64,000 bases of DNA. It comes from Terripilifer ovatus. Lineage in GTDB: Bacteria; Pseudomonadota; Alphaproteobacteria; Rhizobiales; Beijerinckiaceae. The position numbers and the translations under genes were made by a program. Below the pieces are notes generated by a model. That model ran no database searches, had not been told where the DNA came from, and saw only the letters and a list, made by a program, of their open reading frames with translations. Where the stretch lies: contig JARHVB010000059.1 of assembly GCA_029222685.1 (NCBI GenBank), positions 81,545-145,544 of the forward strand. Direction: 5' to 3'. Shown piece after piece: positions 15,577-24,560 of the stretch. Position 1 is the stretch's first letter, and the number at the start of each line of letters is the position of its first letter.

Positions 15577-15927
15577 ATGGACACCTTCGATCAGACCCTT
15601 GCCGCCCTCGCGGACCCCACCCGCCGCGCCATCGTGCAGCGGCTGGGGGGCGGTGAAATCCGCGTCACCGATCTGGCGAAACCCTACGCCATGTCGCTGA
15701 ATGCGGTGTCGAAACACATCCGCGTGCTGGAAAACGCCCGGCTGGTGCGCCGTCGCCGCGCTGGGCGCGAGCATTTTCTGTCGCTCGATCCGCAGCCCAT
15801 CGAGGCGATCGGCGTCTGGATCGCGGAGCAGAAGGCGGTCTGGGCCGCCCGTCTGCAGAGCCTCGATGCGCTGCTGCAGGCCGAGGACGCCGACGCAATA
15901 AATCACGGGAAAACCGGCCATGACTGA
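15577..15927 (+). CDS. ArsR family transcriptional regulator
   Basis: A 116-residue winged-helix repressor. It begins MDTFDQTLAALADPTRRAIV, the hallmark start of the ArsR subgroup paired with AHSA1 proteins, then DLAKPYAMSLNAVSKHIRVL (recognition helix, about 36-55) and RRRRAGREHFLSL (wing). No metal-binding Cys cluster is seen, so it is not a classical arsenic sensor. ATG 15577 is preferred to the in-frame TTG at 15565, which lies inside the operator. Its 3' end overlaps the SRPBCC gene by 8 bp. It probably represses its own two-gene operon. Confidence 0.93.
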   Translation: MDTFDQTLAALADPTRRAIVQRLGGGEIRVTDLAKPYAMSLNAVSKHIRVLENARLVRRRRAGREHFLSLDPQPIEAIGVWIAEQKAVWAARLQSLDALLQAEDADAINHGKTGHD

Positions 15928-16351
15928 ACCGAAAAAGGTCTCCCTTCAGGTCTTCCACAGTTTCACCGCCGCGCCCGAGCGTGTCTTCGATGCCTGGCTC
16001 GACCCGGCAAAGGCCGGCAAATTCCTGTTCGCCACGCCGACCGGCGAAATGGTGAAGGTCGAGATCGATGCCCGCGTCGGCGGCAAATTCAGCTTCGTCG
16101 AGCGGAGAGACGGCGTCGATGTGGCCCATGTCGGCGAATATCTCGAGATCGAGCGGCCGAAACGGCTGGTTTTCAGCTTCGGCGTGCCGCTTTACTCGGC
16201 CGAAACAACCCGCGTCGCCATCGACATCGTGCCGCGCGGCACCGGCTGCGAGCTGACCCTGACGCATGACGGCGTGCTGCCGGATTATCGCGAGCGCACT
16301 ATTTCTGGCTGGGGCAGGATTCTCGATGGGCTGGCGCAAAATCTGGCGTAG
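15920..16351 (+). CDS. SRPBCC (AHSA1/START-like) domain protein
   Basis: A 143-residue protein of the AHSA1 branch of the Bet v1-like fold. It has LQVFHSFTAAPERVFDAWLD (about 8-27), RVGGKFSFVERRDG (about 51-64) and GCELTLTHDGV near 110. Such proteins form a deep hydrophobic cavity that may bind a small molecule. The gene overlaps the ArsR gene by 8 bp and shares its transcript. The physiological ligand of this pair type is not known. Confidence 0.92.
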   Translation: MTEPKKVSLQVFHSFTAAPERVFDAWLDPAKAGKFLFATPTGEMVKVEIDARVGGKFSFVERRDGVDVAHVGEYLEIERPKRLVFSFGVPLYSAETTRVAIDIVPRGTGCELTLTHDGVLPDYRERTISGWGRILDGLAQNLA

Positions 16352-16378
16352 CGGCCGCGAATCCCCCATAATCCGCCC

Positions 16379-17986
16379 ATGGCCGTGCGCGCAGAAATTC
16401 CCAGTCCCACCAATACGCCCGAACTGACGATCACCGAACTGTCGGGGGCGCTCAAGCGCACTATCGAAGACCGGTTCGGCTTCGTGCGGGTGCGCGGCGA
16501 GGTCTCGGGCTGGCGCGGGCCGCATTCGTCAGGCCATTGTTATTTCTCGCTCAAGGACGAGGGCGCCCGCATCGACGCGGTGATCTGGAAGGGCGTCTAC
16601 GGCCGCCTGAAAATCCGGCCCGAGGAGGGCATGGAGGTCATCGCCACCGGCAAGATCACCACCTGGCCGGGCAAATCCGCCTATCAGATCGTCGTCGAAT
16701 CGATCGAGCCGGCTGGCGTCGGCGCCCTGCTGGCGCAGCTCGAAGAGCGGCGCAAGCGGCTCGCCGCCGAGGGCCTGTTCGACGAATCGCGCAAGCAACT
16801 GCTTCCATTTTTGCCCAGGGTCATCGGCGTCGTCACCTCGCCTACGGGTGCGGTCATCCGCGACATCCTGCACCGTCTGGCCGATCGGTTCCCGACCCAG
16901 GTGGTCATCTGGCCGGTGCGCGTGCAGGGCGAAACCAGCGGCGCCGAGGTGGCCCGCGCCATCAACGGCTTCAACGCCCTGCCCGAGGGCGGGGGGATCG
17001 CGCGGCCCGATGTCATCATCGTCGCGCGCGGCGGCGGCTCGCTGGAGGATCTCTGGGGGTTCAACGACGAGATCGTCGTGCGCGCCGCCGCCGGCAGCAT
17101 GATCCCTCTGGTCTCCGCCGTCGGCCACGAGACCGACTGGACCCTGATCGACCATGCCGCTGACCGCCGCGCGCCGACGCCGACTGCCGCTGCCGAAATC
17201 TGCGTGCCGGTGCGCGCCGAGCTTCTGGCCCAGGTTGCTTCGTTCGGCGGTCGCATCGCCGGCGCGCGCCTGCGGCTGATGCAGCGCCACCGCAGCGACC
17301 TGCGGGCGCTCGCCCGCGCCCTGCCGGGGCCGGAAGACCTTCTGGCCATGCCGCGCCAGCGCCTCGACCGGGCAGGGGAGATTTTGCCCGCCCGTATCCG
17401 CCGCGCGCTCGCCGACCGTCAGGTCCGCCTCGGCCGCCTCGCCGGCCTGCTGGCGAAACATTCGCCGCAGGCGGAACTGGCACATCGCCGCGCCACGTTC
17501 AACGCGCTCGCCAACCGTCATCGGGCGCTGGCGCGTCCCGGCGTGCTGACCGAGCGGCGCGCCCTGCAACTGCGCGTGCTGGATGACCGCCTGCGCAAGG
17601 CACTGGGCAACAGCCTGCAGAAGACCCAGCAGCGCATCGAGCACCAGCAGCACCGCATCGACGATCTCGGCAAGCGCATCGCCAATGCCACGCGCCTCGC
17701 CATTCCAAGACGGCGCGACCAGTTGCGGGCGCTGTCGCAGCTTCTGTCGTCGCTCGGCTATCGCAACGTGCTATCGCGCGGCTTCGCGCTGGTGCGCGAT
17801 GCCTCCGGCGCGCCGGTGCGCTCGGCGGCGGCTGTTGGTGGCGGCGACCGGCTGGCGGTGGAGTTCGCCGACGGCACCGTGCAGGTGAGCGCCAGCGGCG
17901 CTGCACCACCGGCCGAACCGCCGAAGCCGGCAGCGCCGCGTCATGCGCGGGCCGCGCCGCCGAAGGATCAGGGCTCGCTATTCTGA
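16379..17986 (+). CDS. xseA: Exodeoxyribonuclease VII large subunit
   Basis: Catalytic subunit of exonuclease VII, which degrades single-stranded DNA from both ends in repair and recombination. It has 535 residues. The N-terminal OB-fold (about 14-110) opens with LTITELSGALKRTIEDRFG and VRVRGEVSGWRGPHSSGHCY. The catalytic domain has VIGVVTSPTGAVIRDILHR and ARGGGSLEDLWGFNDE, then the conserved SAVGHETDWTLIDHAAD. A long basic helical region and a short C-terminal domain (SRGFALVRD) follow. The Pro/Ala-rich tail is extended. The small subunit gene xseB is not adjacent. Confidence 0.97.
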   Translation: MAVRAEIPSPTNTPELTITELSGALKRTIEDRFGFVRVRGEVSGWRGPHSSGHCYFSLKDEGARIDAVIWKGVYGRLKIRPEEGMEVIATGKITTWPGKSAYQIVVESIEPAGVGALLAQLEERRKRLAAEGLFDESRKQLLPFLPRVIGVVTSPTGAVIRDILHRLADRFPTQVVIWPVRVQGETSGAEVARAINGFNALPEGGGIARPDVIIVARGGGSLEDLWGFNDEIVVRAAAGSMIPLVSAVGHETDWTLIDHAADRRAPTPTAAAEICVPVRAELLAQVASFGGRIAGARLRLMQRHRSDLRALARALPGPEDLLAMPRQRLDRAGEILPARIRRALADRQVRLGRLAGLLAKHSPQAELAHRRATFNALANRHRALARPGVLTERRALQLRVLDDRLRKALGNSLQKTQQRIEHQQHRIDDLGKRIANATRLAIPRRRDQLRALSQLLSSLGYRNVLSRGFALVRDASGAPVRSAAAVGGGDRLAVEFADGTVQVSASGAAPPAEPPKPAAPRHARAAPPKDQGSLF

Positions 17987-18089
17987 GTCCGCCCTAAGAG
18001 CACGAATATCTCCCATAAGCTCTCATCCTAAGAGCCTGACTCAAAAGCCAGCTTAAAGCCGCTGTCCACCGCAAGGTACAGCCCTTGAC

Positions 18090-18271
18090 TCCAGGTTTCC
18101 CGCTCGCGCTTCGCGCGTCGGGAATGACATTGGTTGCAGCATGTCGCCGCAGTGTCATCCCCGATGCGCCGAAGGCGCGAGCGGGGATCCAGAACTGACA
18201 ATTCAGCGCATCGGATGCCAGCGAGAGATGTATGAATGCCATAGACGCTGCACCGGCGTCGGGAATGACAG
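18090..18271. repeat. Cluster of REP-like elements in a 457-bp gap
   Basis: The gap 17987-18443 holds three family members: CCAGG..CGGGAATGAC at 18090-18128, GTCATCCCCG..GGGGATCCAG at 18153-18192, and a half-element ending GTCGGGAATGAC at 18256-18267. Each arm can fold on its own (GCGCGCTTCGCGC-type stems) and neighbours can pair with each other. Nothing else gene-like is present, except presumed promoter DNA for the autotransporter. Confidence 0.7.
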
Positions 18272-18443
18272 CCATGACTTTTAAGTCAGGATGAGGGCTT
18301 CTGATATTTCCTATCGTCTGCAACACCCGCGTTGTCGCAATCCTGCATCACATGACTCATTGCGAATGTCGCTCAACGAAATGTCATAAAACCTAAATAC
18401 GGCGCTGCTTGAGAACGGGGGAAATCCCGCCTCTGGAGCCAAG

Positions 18444-21400
18444 ATGTCCCCGTTTAAATCGTCTGTCAGCTTGCCCGCGCTCGTAATCGCGGCCTCGTCC
18501 CTGGCGCTTGCGCCGGCCCATGCCACGGACATCACCGTGAGCACCGTCGACACCACGGCCAAGACCCTGACCGGCAGCGATACGCTGACCGTCACCAACA
18601 CGGGCGCCCTGCAGCCCTCGACCAATCCCGCCGTCACCGTCAACAACGCGGCGACCAACGTCACCATCACCAATTCCGGCATGCTGCAGACGACCGGCAG
18701 CGGTGCGGCGCGGGCCATTCGTTTCAGCAACAGCAATAACAGCACGCTCAGCTTCACCATCAACAACAATGCCGGCGCCACCATGCAGTCGCCGGGCGAT
18801 ACGATCAACGTCAACAACAACATCGCCAGCGGTACGATCGTCGTCAACAACTCGGGCCTGATCCAGTCCACCGGCGTCAACGCCAACAACGGGCAGGCCA
18901 TCGATTTCGCCAGCATCAACAATACCTCGCATGCCTCGATCACCATCAACAATGAATCGACCGGCGTGATCCAGACGGCCGATGCGGATGCGATCCGCGC
19001 CGGCAACGGCGCCACGGTCAACAACCGCGGCAAGATCATCGCCAACAACTACCAGGACAACACCGGTGCCGATGGCATCGATTTCCAGAACGCGCTGAGC
19101 GGCACGGTCAACAACTACTCGGGCGGCACCATCTCCGGCGGCCGTCACGGCATCAATCTCAGCTACAGCCCCGGCAACGGTGCCACCGACAACCAGACGA
19201 CCTCGACGCTGACCGTCAACAACGAAGCCGGCGGCGTCATCGAAGGGCGCAATGGTTCGGGCGTCGGCGTCGATGTCAGCGTCGTGGTCGTCAACCATGG
19301 CACGATCACCGGGCGGGCCGACAGCAATCCCAACGTCCCCAACGGCGACGGCGACGGCGTCGATGCCGACTACACCGCCACTATCACCAATTACGGCGTC
19401 ATCGAGGGCGCCGGCGCGAAGGGCGTCGGCTCTGACGGGCTGACCAACACCTCACAGGGCGTCGCCGTGGGCGGCGGCAGCGTGGACAATAAGGCCGGCG
19501 CCATCATTCGCGGCCAGGGCGACGGCATCCTTGCCGACAATTCCTCGCAGGGTCCGGCCTTCAGCGCTGTCACCATCATCAATGCCGGCACCATCGAGGG
19601 CACGACCCGCTACGGCATCTATCTCAACAGCACGTTGAACAATACGATCACCAATTCCGGCACGATCACCGGCGCGGTTGCGGCCATTCTGTTCGGCAGC
19701 GGCGACGATACGCTCAACATCCGCACCGGCTCCGTCATCAACGGCCTGGTCGATGGCGGCGCGGGCTATGACACCGTGTCGCTCTCCGGCACCGGCACCT
19801 TCGCCGGCAGTCAGAATTTCGAGAAGATGACGGTCGACAGCGGCAGATGGCAGGTCACCGGCATCCAGTCCTATACGGACGGCACGTCGATCGCGGGCGG
19901 GGCGGAACTCGACGTCGCCGGCACCTTGAACGGCCTCGTCACCATCAATGCCGCCGGCATTCTCAGCGGCACCGGGACGGTCAGCGGATTTGACGCCTTC
20001 GGCATCGTCGCGCCGGGCAATAGCGGCATCGGCGTGCTGAACGTCTCCGGCGACGCCACCTTCCGCGCCGGCTCCACCTATCAGGTCGAGGCGAATGCCG
20101 CCGGCCAGTCGGACCAGTTGCATGTCACCGGCAAGCTGACGATCGAGGGCGGCACGGTCGACGTCGAGGCTGCACCCGGCGCCTACAATCCCAAGACGCA
20201 ATATGTGATCGCCACCGCCGGTGGTGGCGTCAGCGGCCAGTTCTCCGGCGTCACGTCGAACTTCATCTTTCTCGACCCGTCGCTGGCCTACGGCACAGAC
20301 GACGTGACGATGACCCTGACGCGCAACGCAACCCTGCTGCAATCCGTCGCCGGCACCGGCAATCAGTTTGCCGTTGCCGCCGCTTTCGACAAGGCGCCCA
20401 CCGACAATCCGATCTACCTCTCGCTGGTCTCGCAGACGAGCGTCGCCGGCGCCCGGGCCAATGACGATGCGCTGTCGGGCGAAGGCATCGCCGCGGCGCA
20501 GAACGCCGCCTTTGCCGCCGGCCGCGAATTCGCCGGCGTCGTCGCCGACAAGATGCAGGATTGGCGCACCGGCCAGGACGCAGCTGGCCTCAACACCTTC
20601 TCAGGGCTTCCTGCCGGTGCCTCGGCCTATGCGCCGCGCGTGAAACACGCCTCGCCGATCCGCGTCGAACCGGCTCCGCTGGCGCCGCAGCGGCAATGGC
20701 GGATGTGGATGACCGGCTTTGGCGGCAGCGCCCGCTGGAGCGGCGAGATCGGCCCGGGCACGGCGACCGCCACCGGCAGCCGCTGGGGCGGCGCGCTCGG
20801 CCTCGACTATCAGGTCAATCCCGACCTGCTGCTCGGCGTCACCGCCGGCGGCTCCGACAGCCGCTTCTCGGTGACCAGCCGCGCCACCAGCGGCACCGTC
20901 CAGGGCTTCCACACCGGCGTCTACGGCATGTTGAAGAACGCGGATTCCTACGCCAGCGCCTCGCTGACCTTCAGCACCTTCGGCAATCGCACCACCCGCG
21001 GCATCGCCGGCGTCGGCGCGACCGAGATCGCCAACGGCTCGTTCCAGTCCAACGAATGGCGCGGTCGCCTCGAAGTCGGCCACGATTTCCACATGGCATT
21101 CGCCCGCGTGACGCCCTTCCTCGCCATGGAAGCCGCCGCGCTCTCGACCGACGGCTTCTCGGAAGTCTCGCGCACCTTGGCCGGCGCGCCGGGCATCCTG
21201 GGGCTGACCTTCGCTTCCCACACCACGCAATCGCTGCCGCTGTTTGCCGGCGTGCGGCTGGCGCAGACCTATAATTTCGCCAGCGGCATCAAGGTGACGC
21301 CGTCGCTGTCGCTCGCCTGGGTGCACGAGTTCCGGCCGCAGCGGGATATTTCGGCGGTCTTCGCCACCTTCCCCGGCATCGGCTTCAACGTGGCGGGCGC

Positions 21401-21548
21401 GCGCCCGGCGCGCGATGCGGCGAAAGTCAAGGCGGGCCTCAACGTGGCGATGACCGACAATGTCGCGCTCTACGCCAGCTTCGACGGCGAATTCTCCGGC
21501 GTTTCGAATTCCTACGGCGGCCGCGGCGGCGTCCTCGTGCGCTGGTAG
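18444..21548 (+). CDS. Autotransporter (type Va secretion) with repetitive passenger
   Basis: A 1034-residue surface protein. The signal peptide is residues 1-28 (ending APAHAT). The passenger (about 29-740) is rich in N, T, G and S with many NNxGTI/INNxG-like repeats, typical of a beta-helix. A GGAGYDTVSLSGTGTF stretch near residue 440 and an autochaperone-like segment follow. The last 280 residues form the outer-membrane barrel, starting near WRMWMTGFGGSARW and ending in GGRGGVLVRW with the terminal aromatic residue needed for assembly. No protease or lipase motif is visible, so adhesion or aggregation is the best guess. It is monocistronic. Confidence 0.92.
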   Translation: MSPFKSSVSLPALVIAASSLALAPAHATDITVSTVDTTAKTLTGSDTLTVTNTGALQPSTNPAVTVNNAATNVTITNSGMLQTTGSGAARAIRFSNSNNSTLSFTINNNAGATMQSPGDTINVNNNIASGTIVVNNSGLIQSTGVNANNGQAIDFASINNTSHASITINNESTGVIQTADADAIRAGNGATVNNRGKIIANNYQDNTGADGIDFQNALSGTVNNYSGGTISGGRHGINLSYSPGNGATDNQTTSTLTVNNEAGGVIEGRNGSGVGVDVSVVVVNHGTITGRADSNPNVPNGDGDGVDADYTATITNYGVIEGAGAKGVGSDGLTNTSQGVAVGGGSVDNKAGAIIRGQGDGILADNSSQGPAFSAVTIINAGTIEGTTRYGIYLNSTLNNTITNSGTITGAVAAILFGSGDDTLNIRTGSVINGLVDGGAGYDTVSLSGTGTFAGSQNFEKMTVDSGRWQVTGIQSYTDGTSIAGGAELDVAGTLNGLVTINAAGILSGTGTVSGFDAFGIVAPGNSGIGVLNVSGDATFRAGSTYQVEANAAGQSDQLHVTGKLTIEGGTVDVEAAPGAYNPKTQYVIATAGGGVSGQFSGVTSNFIFLDPSLAYGTDDVTMTLTRNATLLQSVAGTGNQFAVAAAFDKAPTDNPIYLSLVSQTSVAGARANDDALSGEGIAAAQNAAFAAGREFAGVVADKMQDWRTGQDAAGLNTFSGLPAGASAYAPRVKHASPIRVEPAPLAPQRQWRMWMTGFGGSARWSGEIGPGTATATGSRWGGALGLDYQVNPDLLLGVTAGGSDSRFSVTSRATSGTVQGFHTGVYGMLKNADSYASASLTFSTFGNRTTRGIAGVGATEIANGSFQSNEWRGRLEVGHDFHMAFARVTPFLAMEAAALSTDGFSEVSRTLAGAPGILGLTFASHTTQSLPLFAGVRLAQTYNFASGIKVTPSLSLAWVHEFRPQRDISAVFATFPGIGFNVAGARPARDAAKVKAGLNVAMTDNVALYASFDGEFSGVSNSYGGRGGVLVRW

Positions 21549-21600
21549 CGCTTGCCTTAAACGGACCGGCATAGGACCATGGCCTGAAAGGATTCAGGTC

Positions 21601-22038
21601 ATGGCCCTATTTGGAAAATCAAAAGACGCACAACCAGTCGAGCACTTCCCGGTCGAGAAGACGGCGGCGGAGTGGAAGGCGCAACTGTCGCCGGCAGCCT
21701 TCACGGTACTGCGCGAACACGGCACCGAGCGGGCCGGCACCAGCCCGCTCAACGGCGAGAAGCGCAAGGGCGTGTTTCACTGCGCCGGCTGCGGCCAGGC
21801 GCTGTTCACCTCCGATACGAAGTTTGAGTCGGGCACCGGCTGGCCGAGCTTCTTCAAGCCGCTCGACGGCGCCATCGCCACCACTGAGGACCGCAGCTAT
21901 TTCATGCTGCGGGTCGAGGTGCATTGTTCGCGCTGCGGCGGCCATCTCGGCCATGTCTTCCCCGATGGGCCGCGCCCCACCGGCGAGCGCTATTGCATGA
22001 ACGGCGTCTCGCTCACCTTCGAGCCGGACAACGCCTGA
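21601..22038 (+). CDS. msrB: Peptide-methionine (R)-S-oxide reductase
   Basis: Repairs methionine-R-sulfoxide in proteins. The protein has 145 residues. Zinc-binding CxxC pairs are Cys61/Cys64 (CAGC) and Cys109/Cys112 (CSRC). The catalytic Cys132 lies in RYCMNGVSL, and GTGWPSFF (78-85) and HLGHVFPDGP (115-124) are family signatures. ATG 21601 was chosen because the family begins here; the earlier open frame covers the autotransporter end. The next gene starts 2 bp after its stop. Confidence 0.97.
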   Translation: MALFGKSKDAQPVEHFPVEKTAAEWKAQLSPAAFTVLREHGTERAGTSPLNGEKRKGVFHCAGCGQALFTSDTKFESGTGWPSFFKPLDGAIATTEDRSYFMLRVEVHCSRCGGHLGHVFPDGPRPTGERYCMNGVSLTFEPDNA

Positions 22039-22040
22039 TC

Positions 22041-22733
22041 ATGCCAGCGAAGACGGTTGCGCCGGCGTTCCCCGGCTTTGTTCCCGAAACCCTGAAATTC
22101 CTCAAGGCGCTCGGCTTCCATCAGACCCGCGAATGGTTCGAGGAGAACCGCGCGCTTTATGTGAGCGCGGTCAAGGACCCGCTGGAAGGCTATGTGGCGG
22201 CGCTGTCGCAGGCCTGCGCGGCGAGGAAGATCCCGCTGCATGGCGCGCCCAAACGCGCCACCTTCCGGCTCAACCGCGACGTGCGCTTCTCCAAGGACAA
22301 GAAGCCTTACAAGACCAATGCCGGCCGCATCATTACCCGCACCGGCCTGAAGGGCTCGCCCGGCCTCGTCTACACCCATATCTCTCCGGAAGGCTGTTTC
22401 TTCGCCGCCGGCTTCTATCATCCCGAGCCCGAACAACTTGCTGAAACGCGCAAGGCGATCGTCAAGAAGCCCGCCGCCTGGCTTGCCGTGCAAAAGAAGC
22501 TGGCGGATGCGGGCCTGGAACTCTCGATGAATGAAGCGCTGAAGCGCAACCCGCAGGGCTTTCCGGAGGTCGATCCGGGCCTCGTCAACGTCGTGCGCGC
22601 CCGCAACTTCATCGTCCGCCGGCCGCTGCCGGACAAGCTGCTGCTCGACGGCGGCAAGCTCGTCGAGGCGGCGGCGGCGTTCGCGAAGGACGCGCTGCCG
22701 CTGCTGCAGTTCGGCTGGAAGACGATGGGGTAG
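22041..22733 (+). CDS. DUF2461 domain protein
   Basis: A 230-residue protein of the DUF2461/TIGR02453 family, function unknown. It has FPGFVPETLKFLKALGFHQT then REWFEENRALY (about 10-40), followed by FRLNRDVRFSKDKKPYKTN (about 74-92) and GCFFAAGFYHPEP near 115. The arrangement is typical and full length. ATG 22041 follows the msrB stop by 2 bp, so the two are very likely cotranscribed, but no functional link is known. Confidence 0.93.
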   Translation: MPAKTVAPAFPGFVPETLKFLKALGFHQTREWFEENRALYVSAVKDPLEGYVAALSQACAARKIPLHGAPKRATFRLNRDVRFSKDKKPYKTNAGRIITRTGLKGSPGLVYTHISPEGCFFAAGFYHPEPEQLAETRKAIVKKPAAWLAVQKKLADAGLELSMNEALKRNPQGFPEVDPGLVNVVRARNFIVRRPLPDKLLLDGGKLVEAAAAFAKDALPLLQFGWKTMG

Positions 22734-22743
22734 AGGCAGTTCT

Positions 22744-22783
22744 GTCATTCCCGACGCGCCGCTAGGCGCGAGCGGGAAACCAG
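22744..22783. repeat. REP-like element
   Basis: Single copy, GTCATTCCCGACGCGCC through GCGAGCGGGAAACCAG. The inner GCGCC/GGCGC arms can form a short stem. It lies just after the stop of the DUF2461 gene. Confidence 0.7.
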
Positions 22784-22788
22784 GCGCT

Positions 22789-22892
22789 AGAGCATTTTCG
22801 GTTCTGATAGAATCAGAACCGAAGCTCTAGTGTTTGTTTTGACGCGTTTTCTTCACGCGAACCGGTTTCCACTTCGCTCGAAAACGCTCTAG
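22789..22892. repeat. Long hairpin plus copy 1 of a 48-bp dispersed repeat
   Basis: TCGGTTCTGAT (22798-22808) and ATCAGAACCGA (22812-22822) form a perfect 11-bp stem with a 3-base loop, flanked by AGAGC/GCTCT. Directly after it, 22841-22892 read on the minus strand matches the repeats at 54415 and 63179 (AGCGTTTTCGAGCGAAGTGG..ACCGGTTCGCGTGAAG). It lies between convergent genes and may act as a bidirectional terminator. Confidence 0.7.
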
Positions 22893-22940
22893 GACTGCGT
22901 CGGTGCTGGAAGTCGGCGCAGAATGTTGTACCGTTAGGCT

Positions 22941-22979
22941 TGGATCCCCGCTCGCTGCTGCGCAGCGTCGGGGATGACA
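22941..22979. repeat. REP-like element, GGATCCCC variant
   Basis: Runs TGGATCCCCGCTCGCTGC to GCAGCGTCGGGGATGACA, the mirror orientation of the copy at 22744. GCTGCGCAGC-type inner arms allow a hairpin. It lies 18 bp from the stop of gcvPB. Confidence 0.7.
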
Positions 22980-22997
22980 TCGTGACACAGGCCAGAC

Positions 22998-24560
22998 TTA
23001 CTCCGCGGCTTCCGCCACCGTTACCGGCTTCACCCACTTCAGCACCGGCTGCCGTGCCGCCCGCGTTTCATCCAGCCTGCGCCTTGGCGCGAAATAGGGC
23101 GCGCCCGAAAACCGCGCCACATCGCCGTCGCGCACGCTCATCGCCAGATCACGCAACGTCATGATGAAAAGATCGAGCGAGGCCTTCGATTCCGATTCCG
23201 TCGGCTCGATCAGCATGGCGCCGTGGACGACGAGCGGGAAATACATCGTCATCGGGTGATAGCCCTCGTCGATCATCGCCTTGGCGAAATCGAGCGTGGT
23301 GATGCCGCTGTCCTTCAGCCAGCGGTCGTCGAACAGGGCTTCGTGCATGCACGGCCTGTCGCCGAACGGCTGCGACATCACGTCGGCAAGACAGGCGCGG
23401 ATGTAATTGGCGTTGAGCACGGCGTCTTCCGACGCCTGCCGCAAGCCGTCCGATCCGTGCGACATCGCATAGGTGAGCGCGCGCACGAACATCCCCATCT
23501 GACCGTGAAACGCCGTCATCCGGCCGAAACTCTGCGTGCCTTCGGCATGTTCGACGAAGGCCAGCTTTTCGCCGTCCCGCCGCACGAACGGCACCGGCGC
23601 GAACGGCGCCAGAGCCTGCGACAGCACCACGGGGCCGGCGCCCGGTCCGCCGCCGCCGTGCGGCGTCGAGAAGGTCTTGTGCAGGTTGATGTGCATGGCG
23701 TCGATGCCGAGATCGCCCGGCCGCACCTTGCCGACGATGGCGTTGAAATTCGCGCCGTCGCAATAGAAATAGCCGCCGGCCTCGTGCACCGCGCGGGCGA
23801 TCTCGACGATTTCCTTCTCGAACAGGCCGCAGGTGTTCGGATTGGTCAACATGATGGCGGCGACGTCGGGGCCGAGCGCGTCGCGCACGGCCTCAGCGCT
23901 CACGGTGCCGTCCTCTCGTGCCGGGATGGCGCGCACATGATAGCCGATCAGCGCGGCGGTCGCCGGATTGGTGCCATGGGCGCTGTCGGGCACGAGCACC
24001 ACGTTGCGCGTCGCGCCTTCGCCGCGCGCGGCAATGGCGGCCTTGATCGCCATCATGCCGCAGGCCTCGCCATGAGCGCCGGCCTTCGGCGACATGGCGA
24101 TGGCGGGCATGCCGGTCAGCACCATCAGCCAGTGCGCCATGGTCTCGATCAGTTCAAGCGCGCCCTGCACGGTCGATTGCGGCTGCAGCGGATGAATGTC
24201 GCCGAGCCCCGGCAGGCGCGCCATTTTTTCGTTGAGCCGCGGATTGTGCTTCATGGTGCAGGAGCCGAGCGGATAGAGGCCGGCATCGATGGCGTAATTC
24301 TTCTGCGACAGGCGCACGTAATGGCGCATGGTCTCCGGCTCGGTCAGCCCCGGCAGGCCGATCCCGCTCTTGCGCGCATGCGCGCCGAGCCGCGGCGTGA
24401 ACTTTTCCGGTTCGTCGATATCGACGCCGGTGACATCGAAACGGCCGGTCTCGAAGATCAGCGGCTCTTCCATCTGCAGCGCGCGGTTGCGCGTGAAGGT
24501 CTGGCGTTCGCCGGTTGCGACCTCGCCCACATGGGTTGGACGTCCCTGCATATTGAGCAT
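22998..24560 (-). CDS. gcvPB: Glycine dehydrogenase (decarboxylating) subunit 2
   Basis: C-terminal-type half of the split P protein of the glycine cleavage system. It decarboxylates glycine with PLP and loads the aminomethyl group on the lipoyl arm of GcvH. It has 520 residues. The PLP lysine is Lys295 in LHKTFSTPHGGGGPG; SAHGTNPATAA and LYPLGSCTMKHNPR are also typical. ATG 24560 overlaps the last base of the gcvPA stop (TGATG), so translation is coupled; a GTG one codon earlier is possible. It is the last gene of the riboswitch-controlled operon. Confidence 0.97.
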   Translation of the reverse strand: MLNMQGRPTHVGEVATGERQTFTRNRALQMEEPLIFETGRFDVTGVDIDEPEKFTPRLGAHARKSGIGLPGLTEPETMRHYVRLSQKNYAIDAGLYPLGSCTMKHNPRLNEKMARLPGLGDIHPLQPQSTVQGALELIETMAHWLMVLTGMPAIAMSPKAGAHGEACGMMAIKAAIAARGEGATRNVVLVPDSAHGTNPATAALIGYHVRAIPAREDGTVSAEAVRDALGPDVAAIMLTNPNTCGLFEKEIVEIARAVHEAGGYFYCDGANFNAIVGKVRPGDLGIDAMHINLHKTFSTPHGGGGPGAGPVVLSQALAPFAPVPFVRRDGEKLAFVEHAEGTQSFGRMTAFHGQMGMFVRALTYAMSHGSDGLRQASEDAVLNANYIRACLADVMSQPFGDRPCMHEALFDDRWLKDSGITTLDFAKAMIDEGYHPMTMYFPLVVHGAMLIEPTESESKASLDLFIMTLRDLAMSVRDGDVARFSGAPYFAPRRRLDETRAARQPVLKWVKPVTVAEAAE

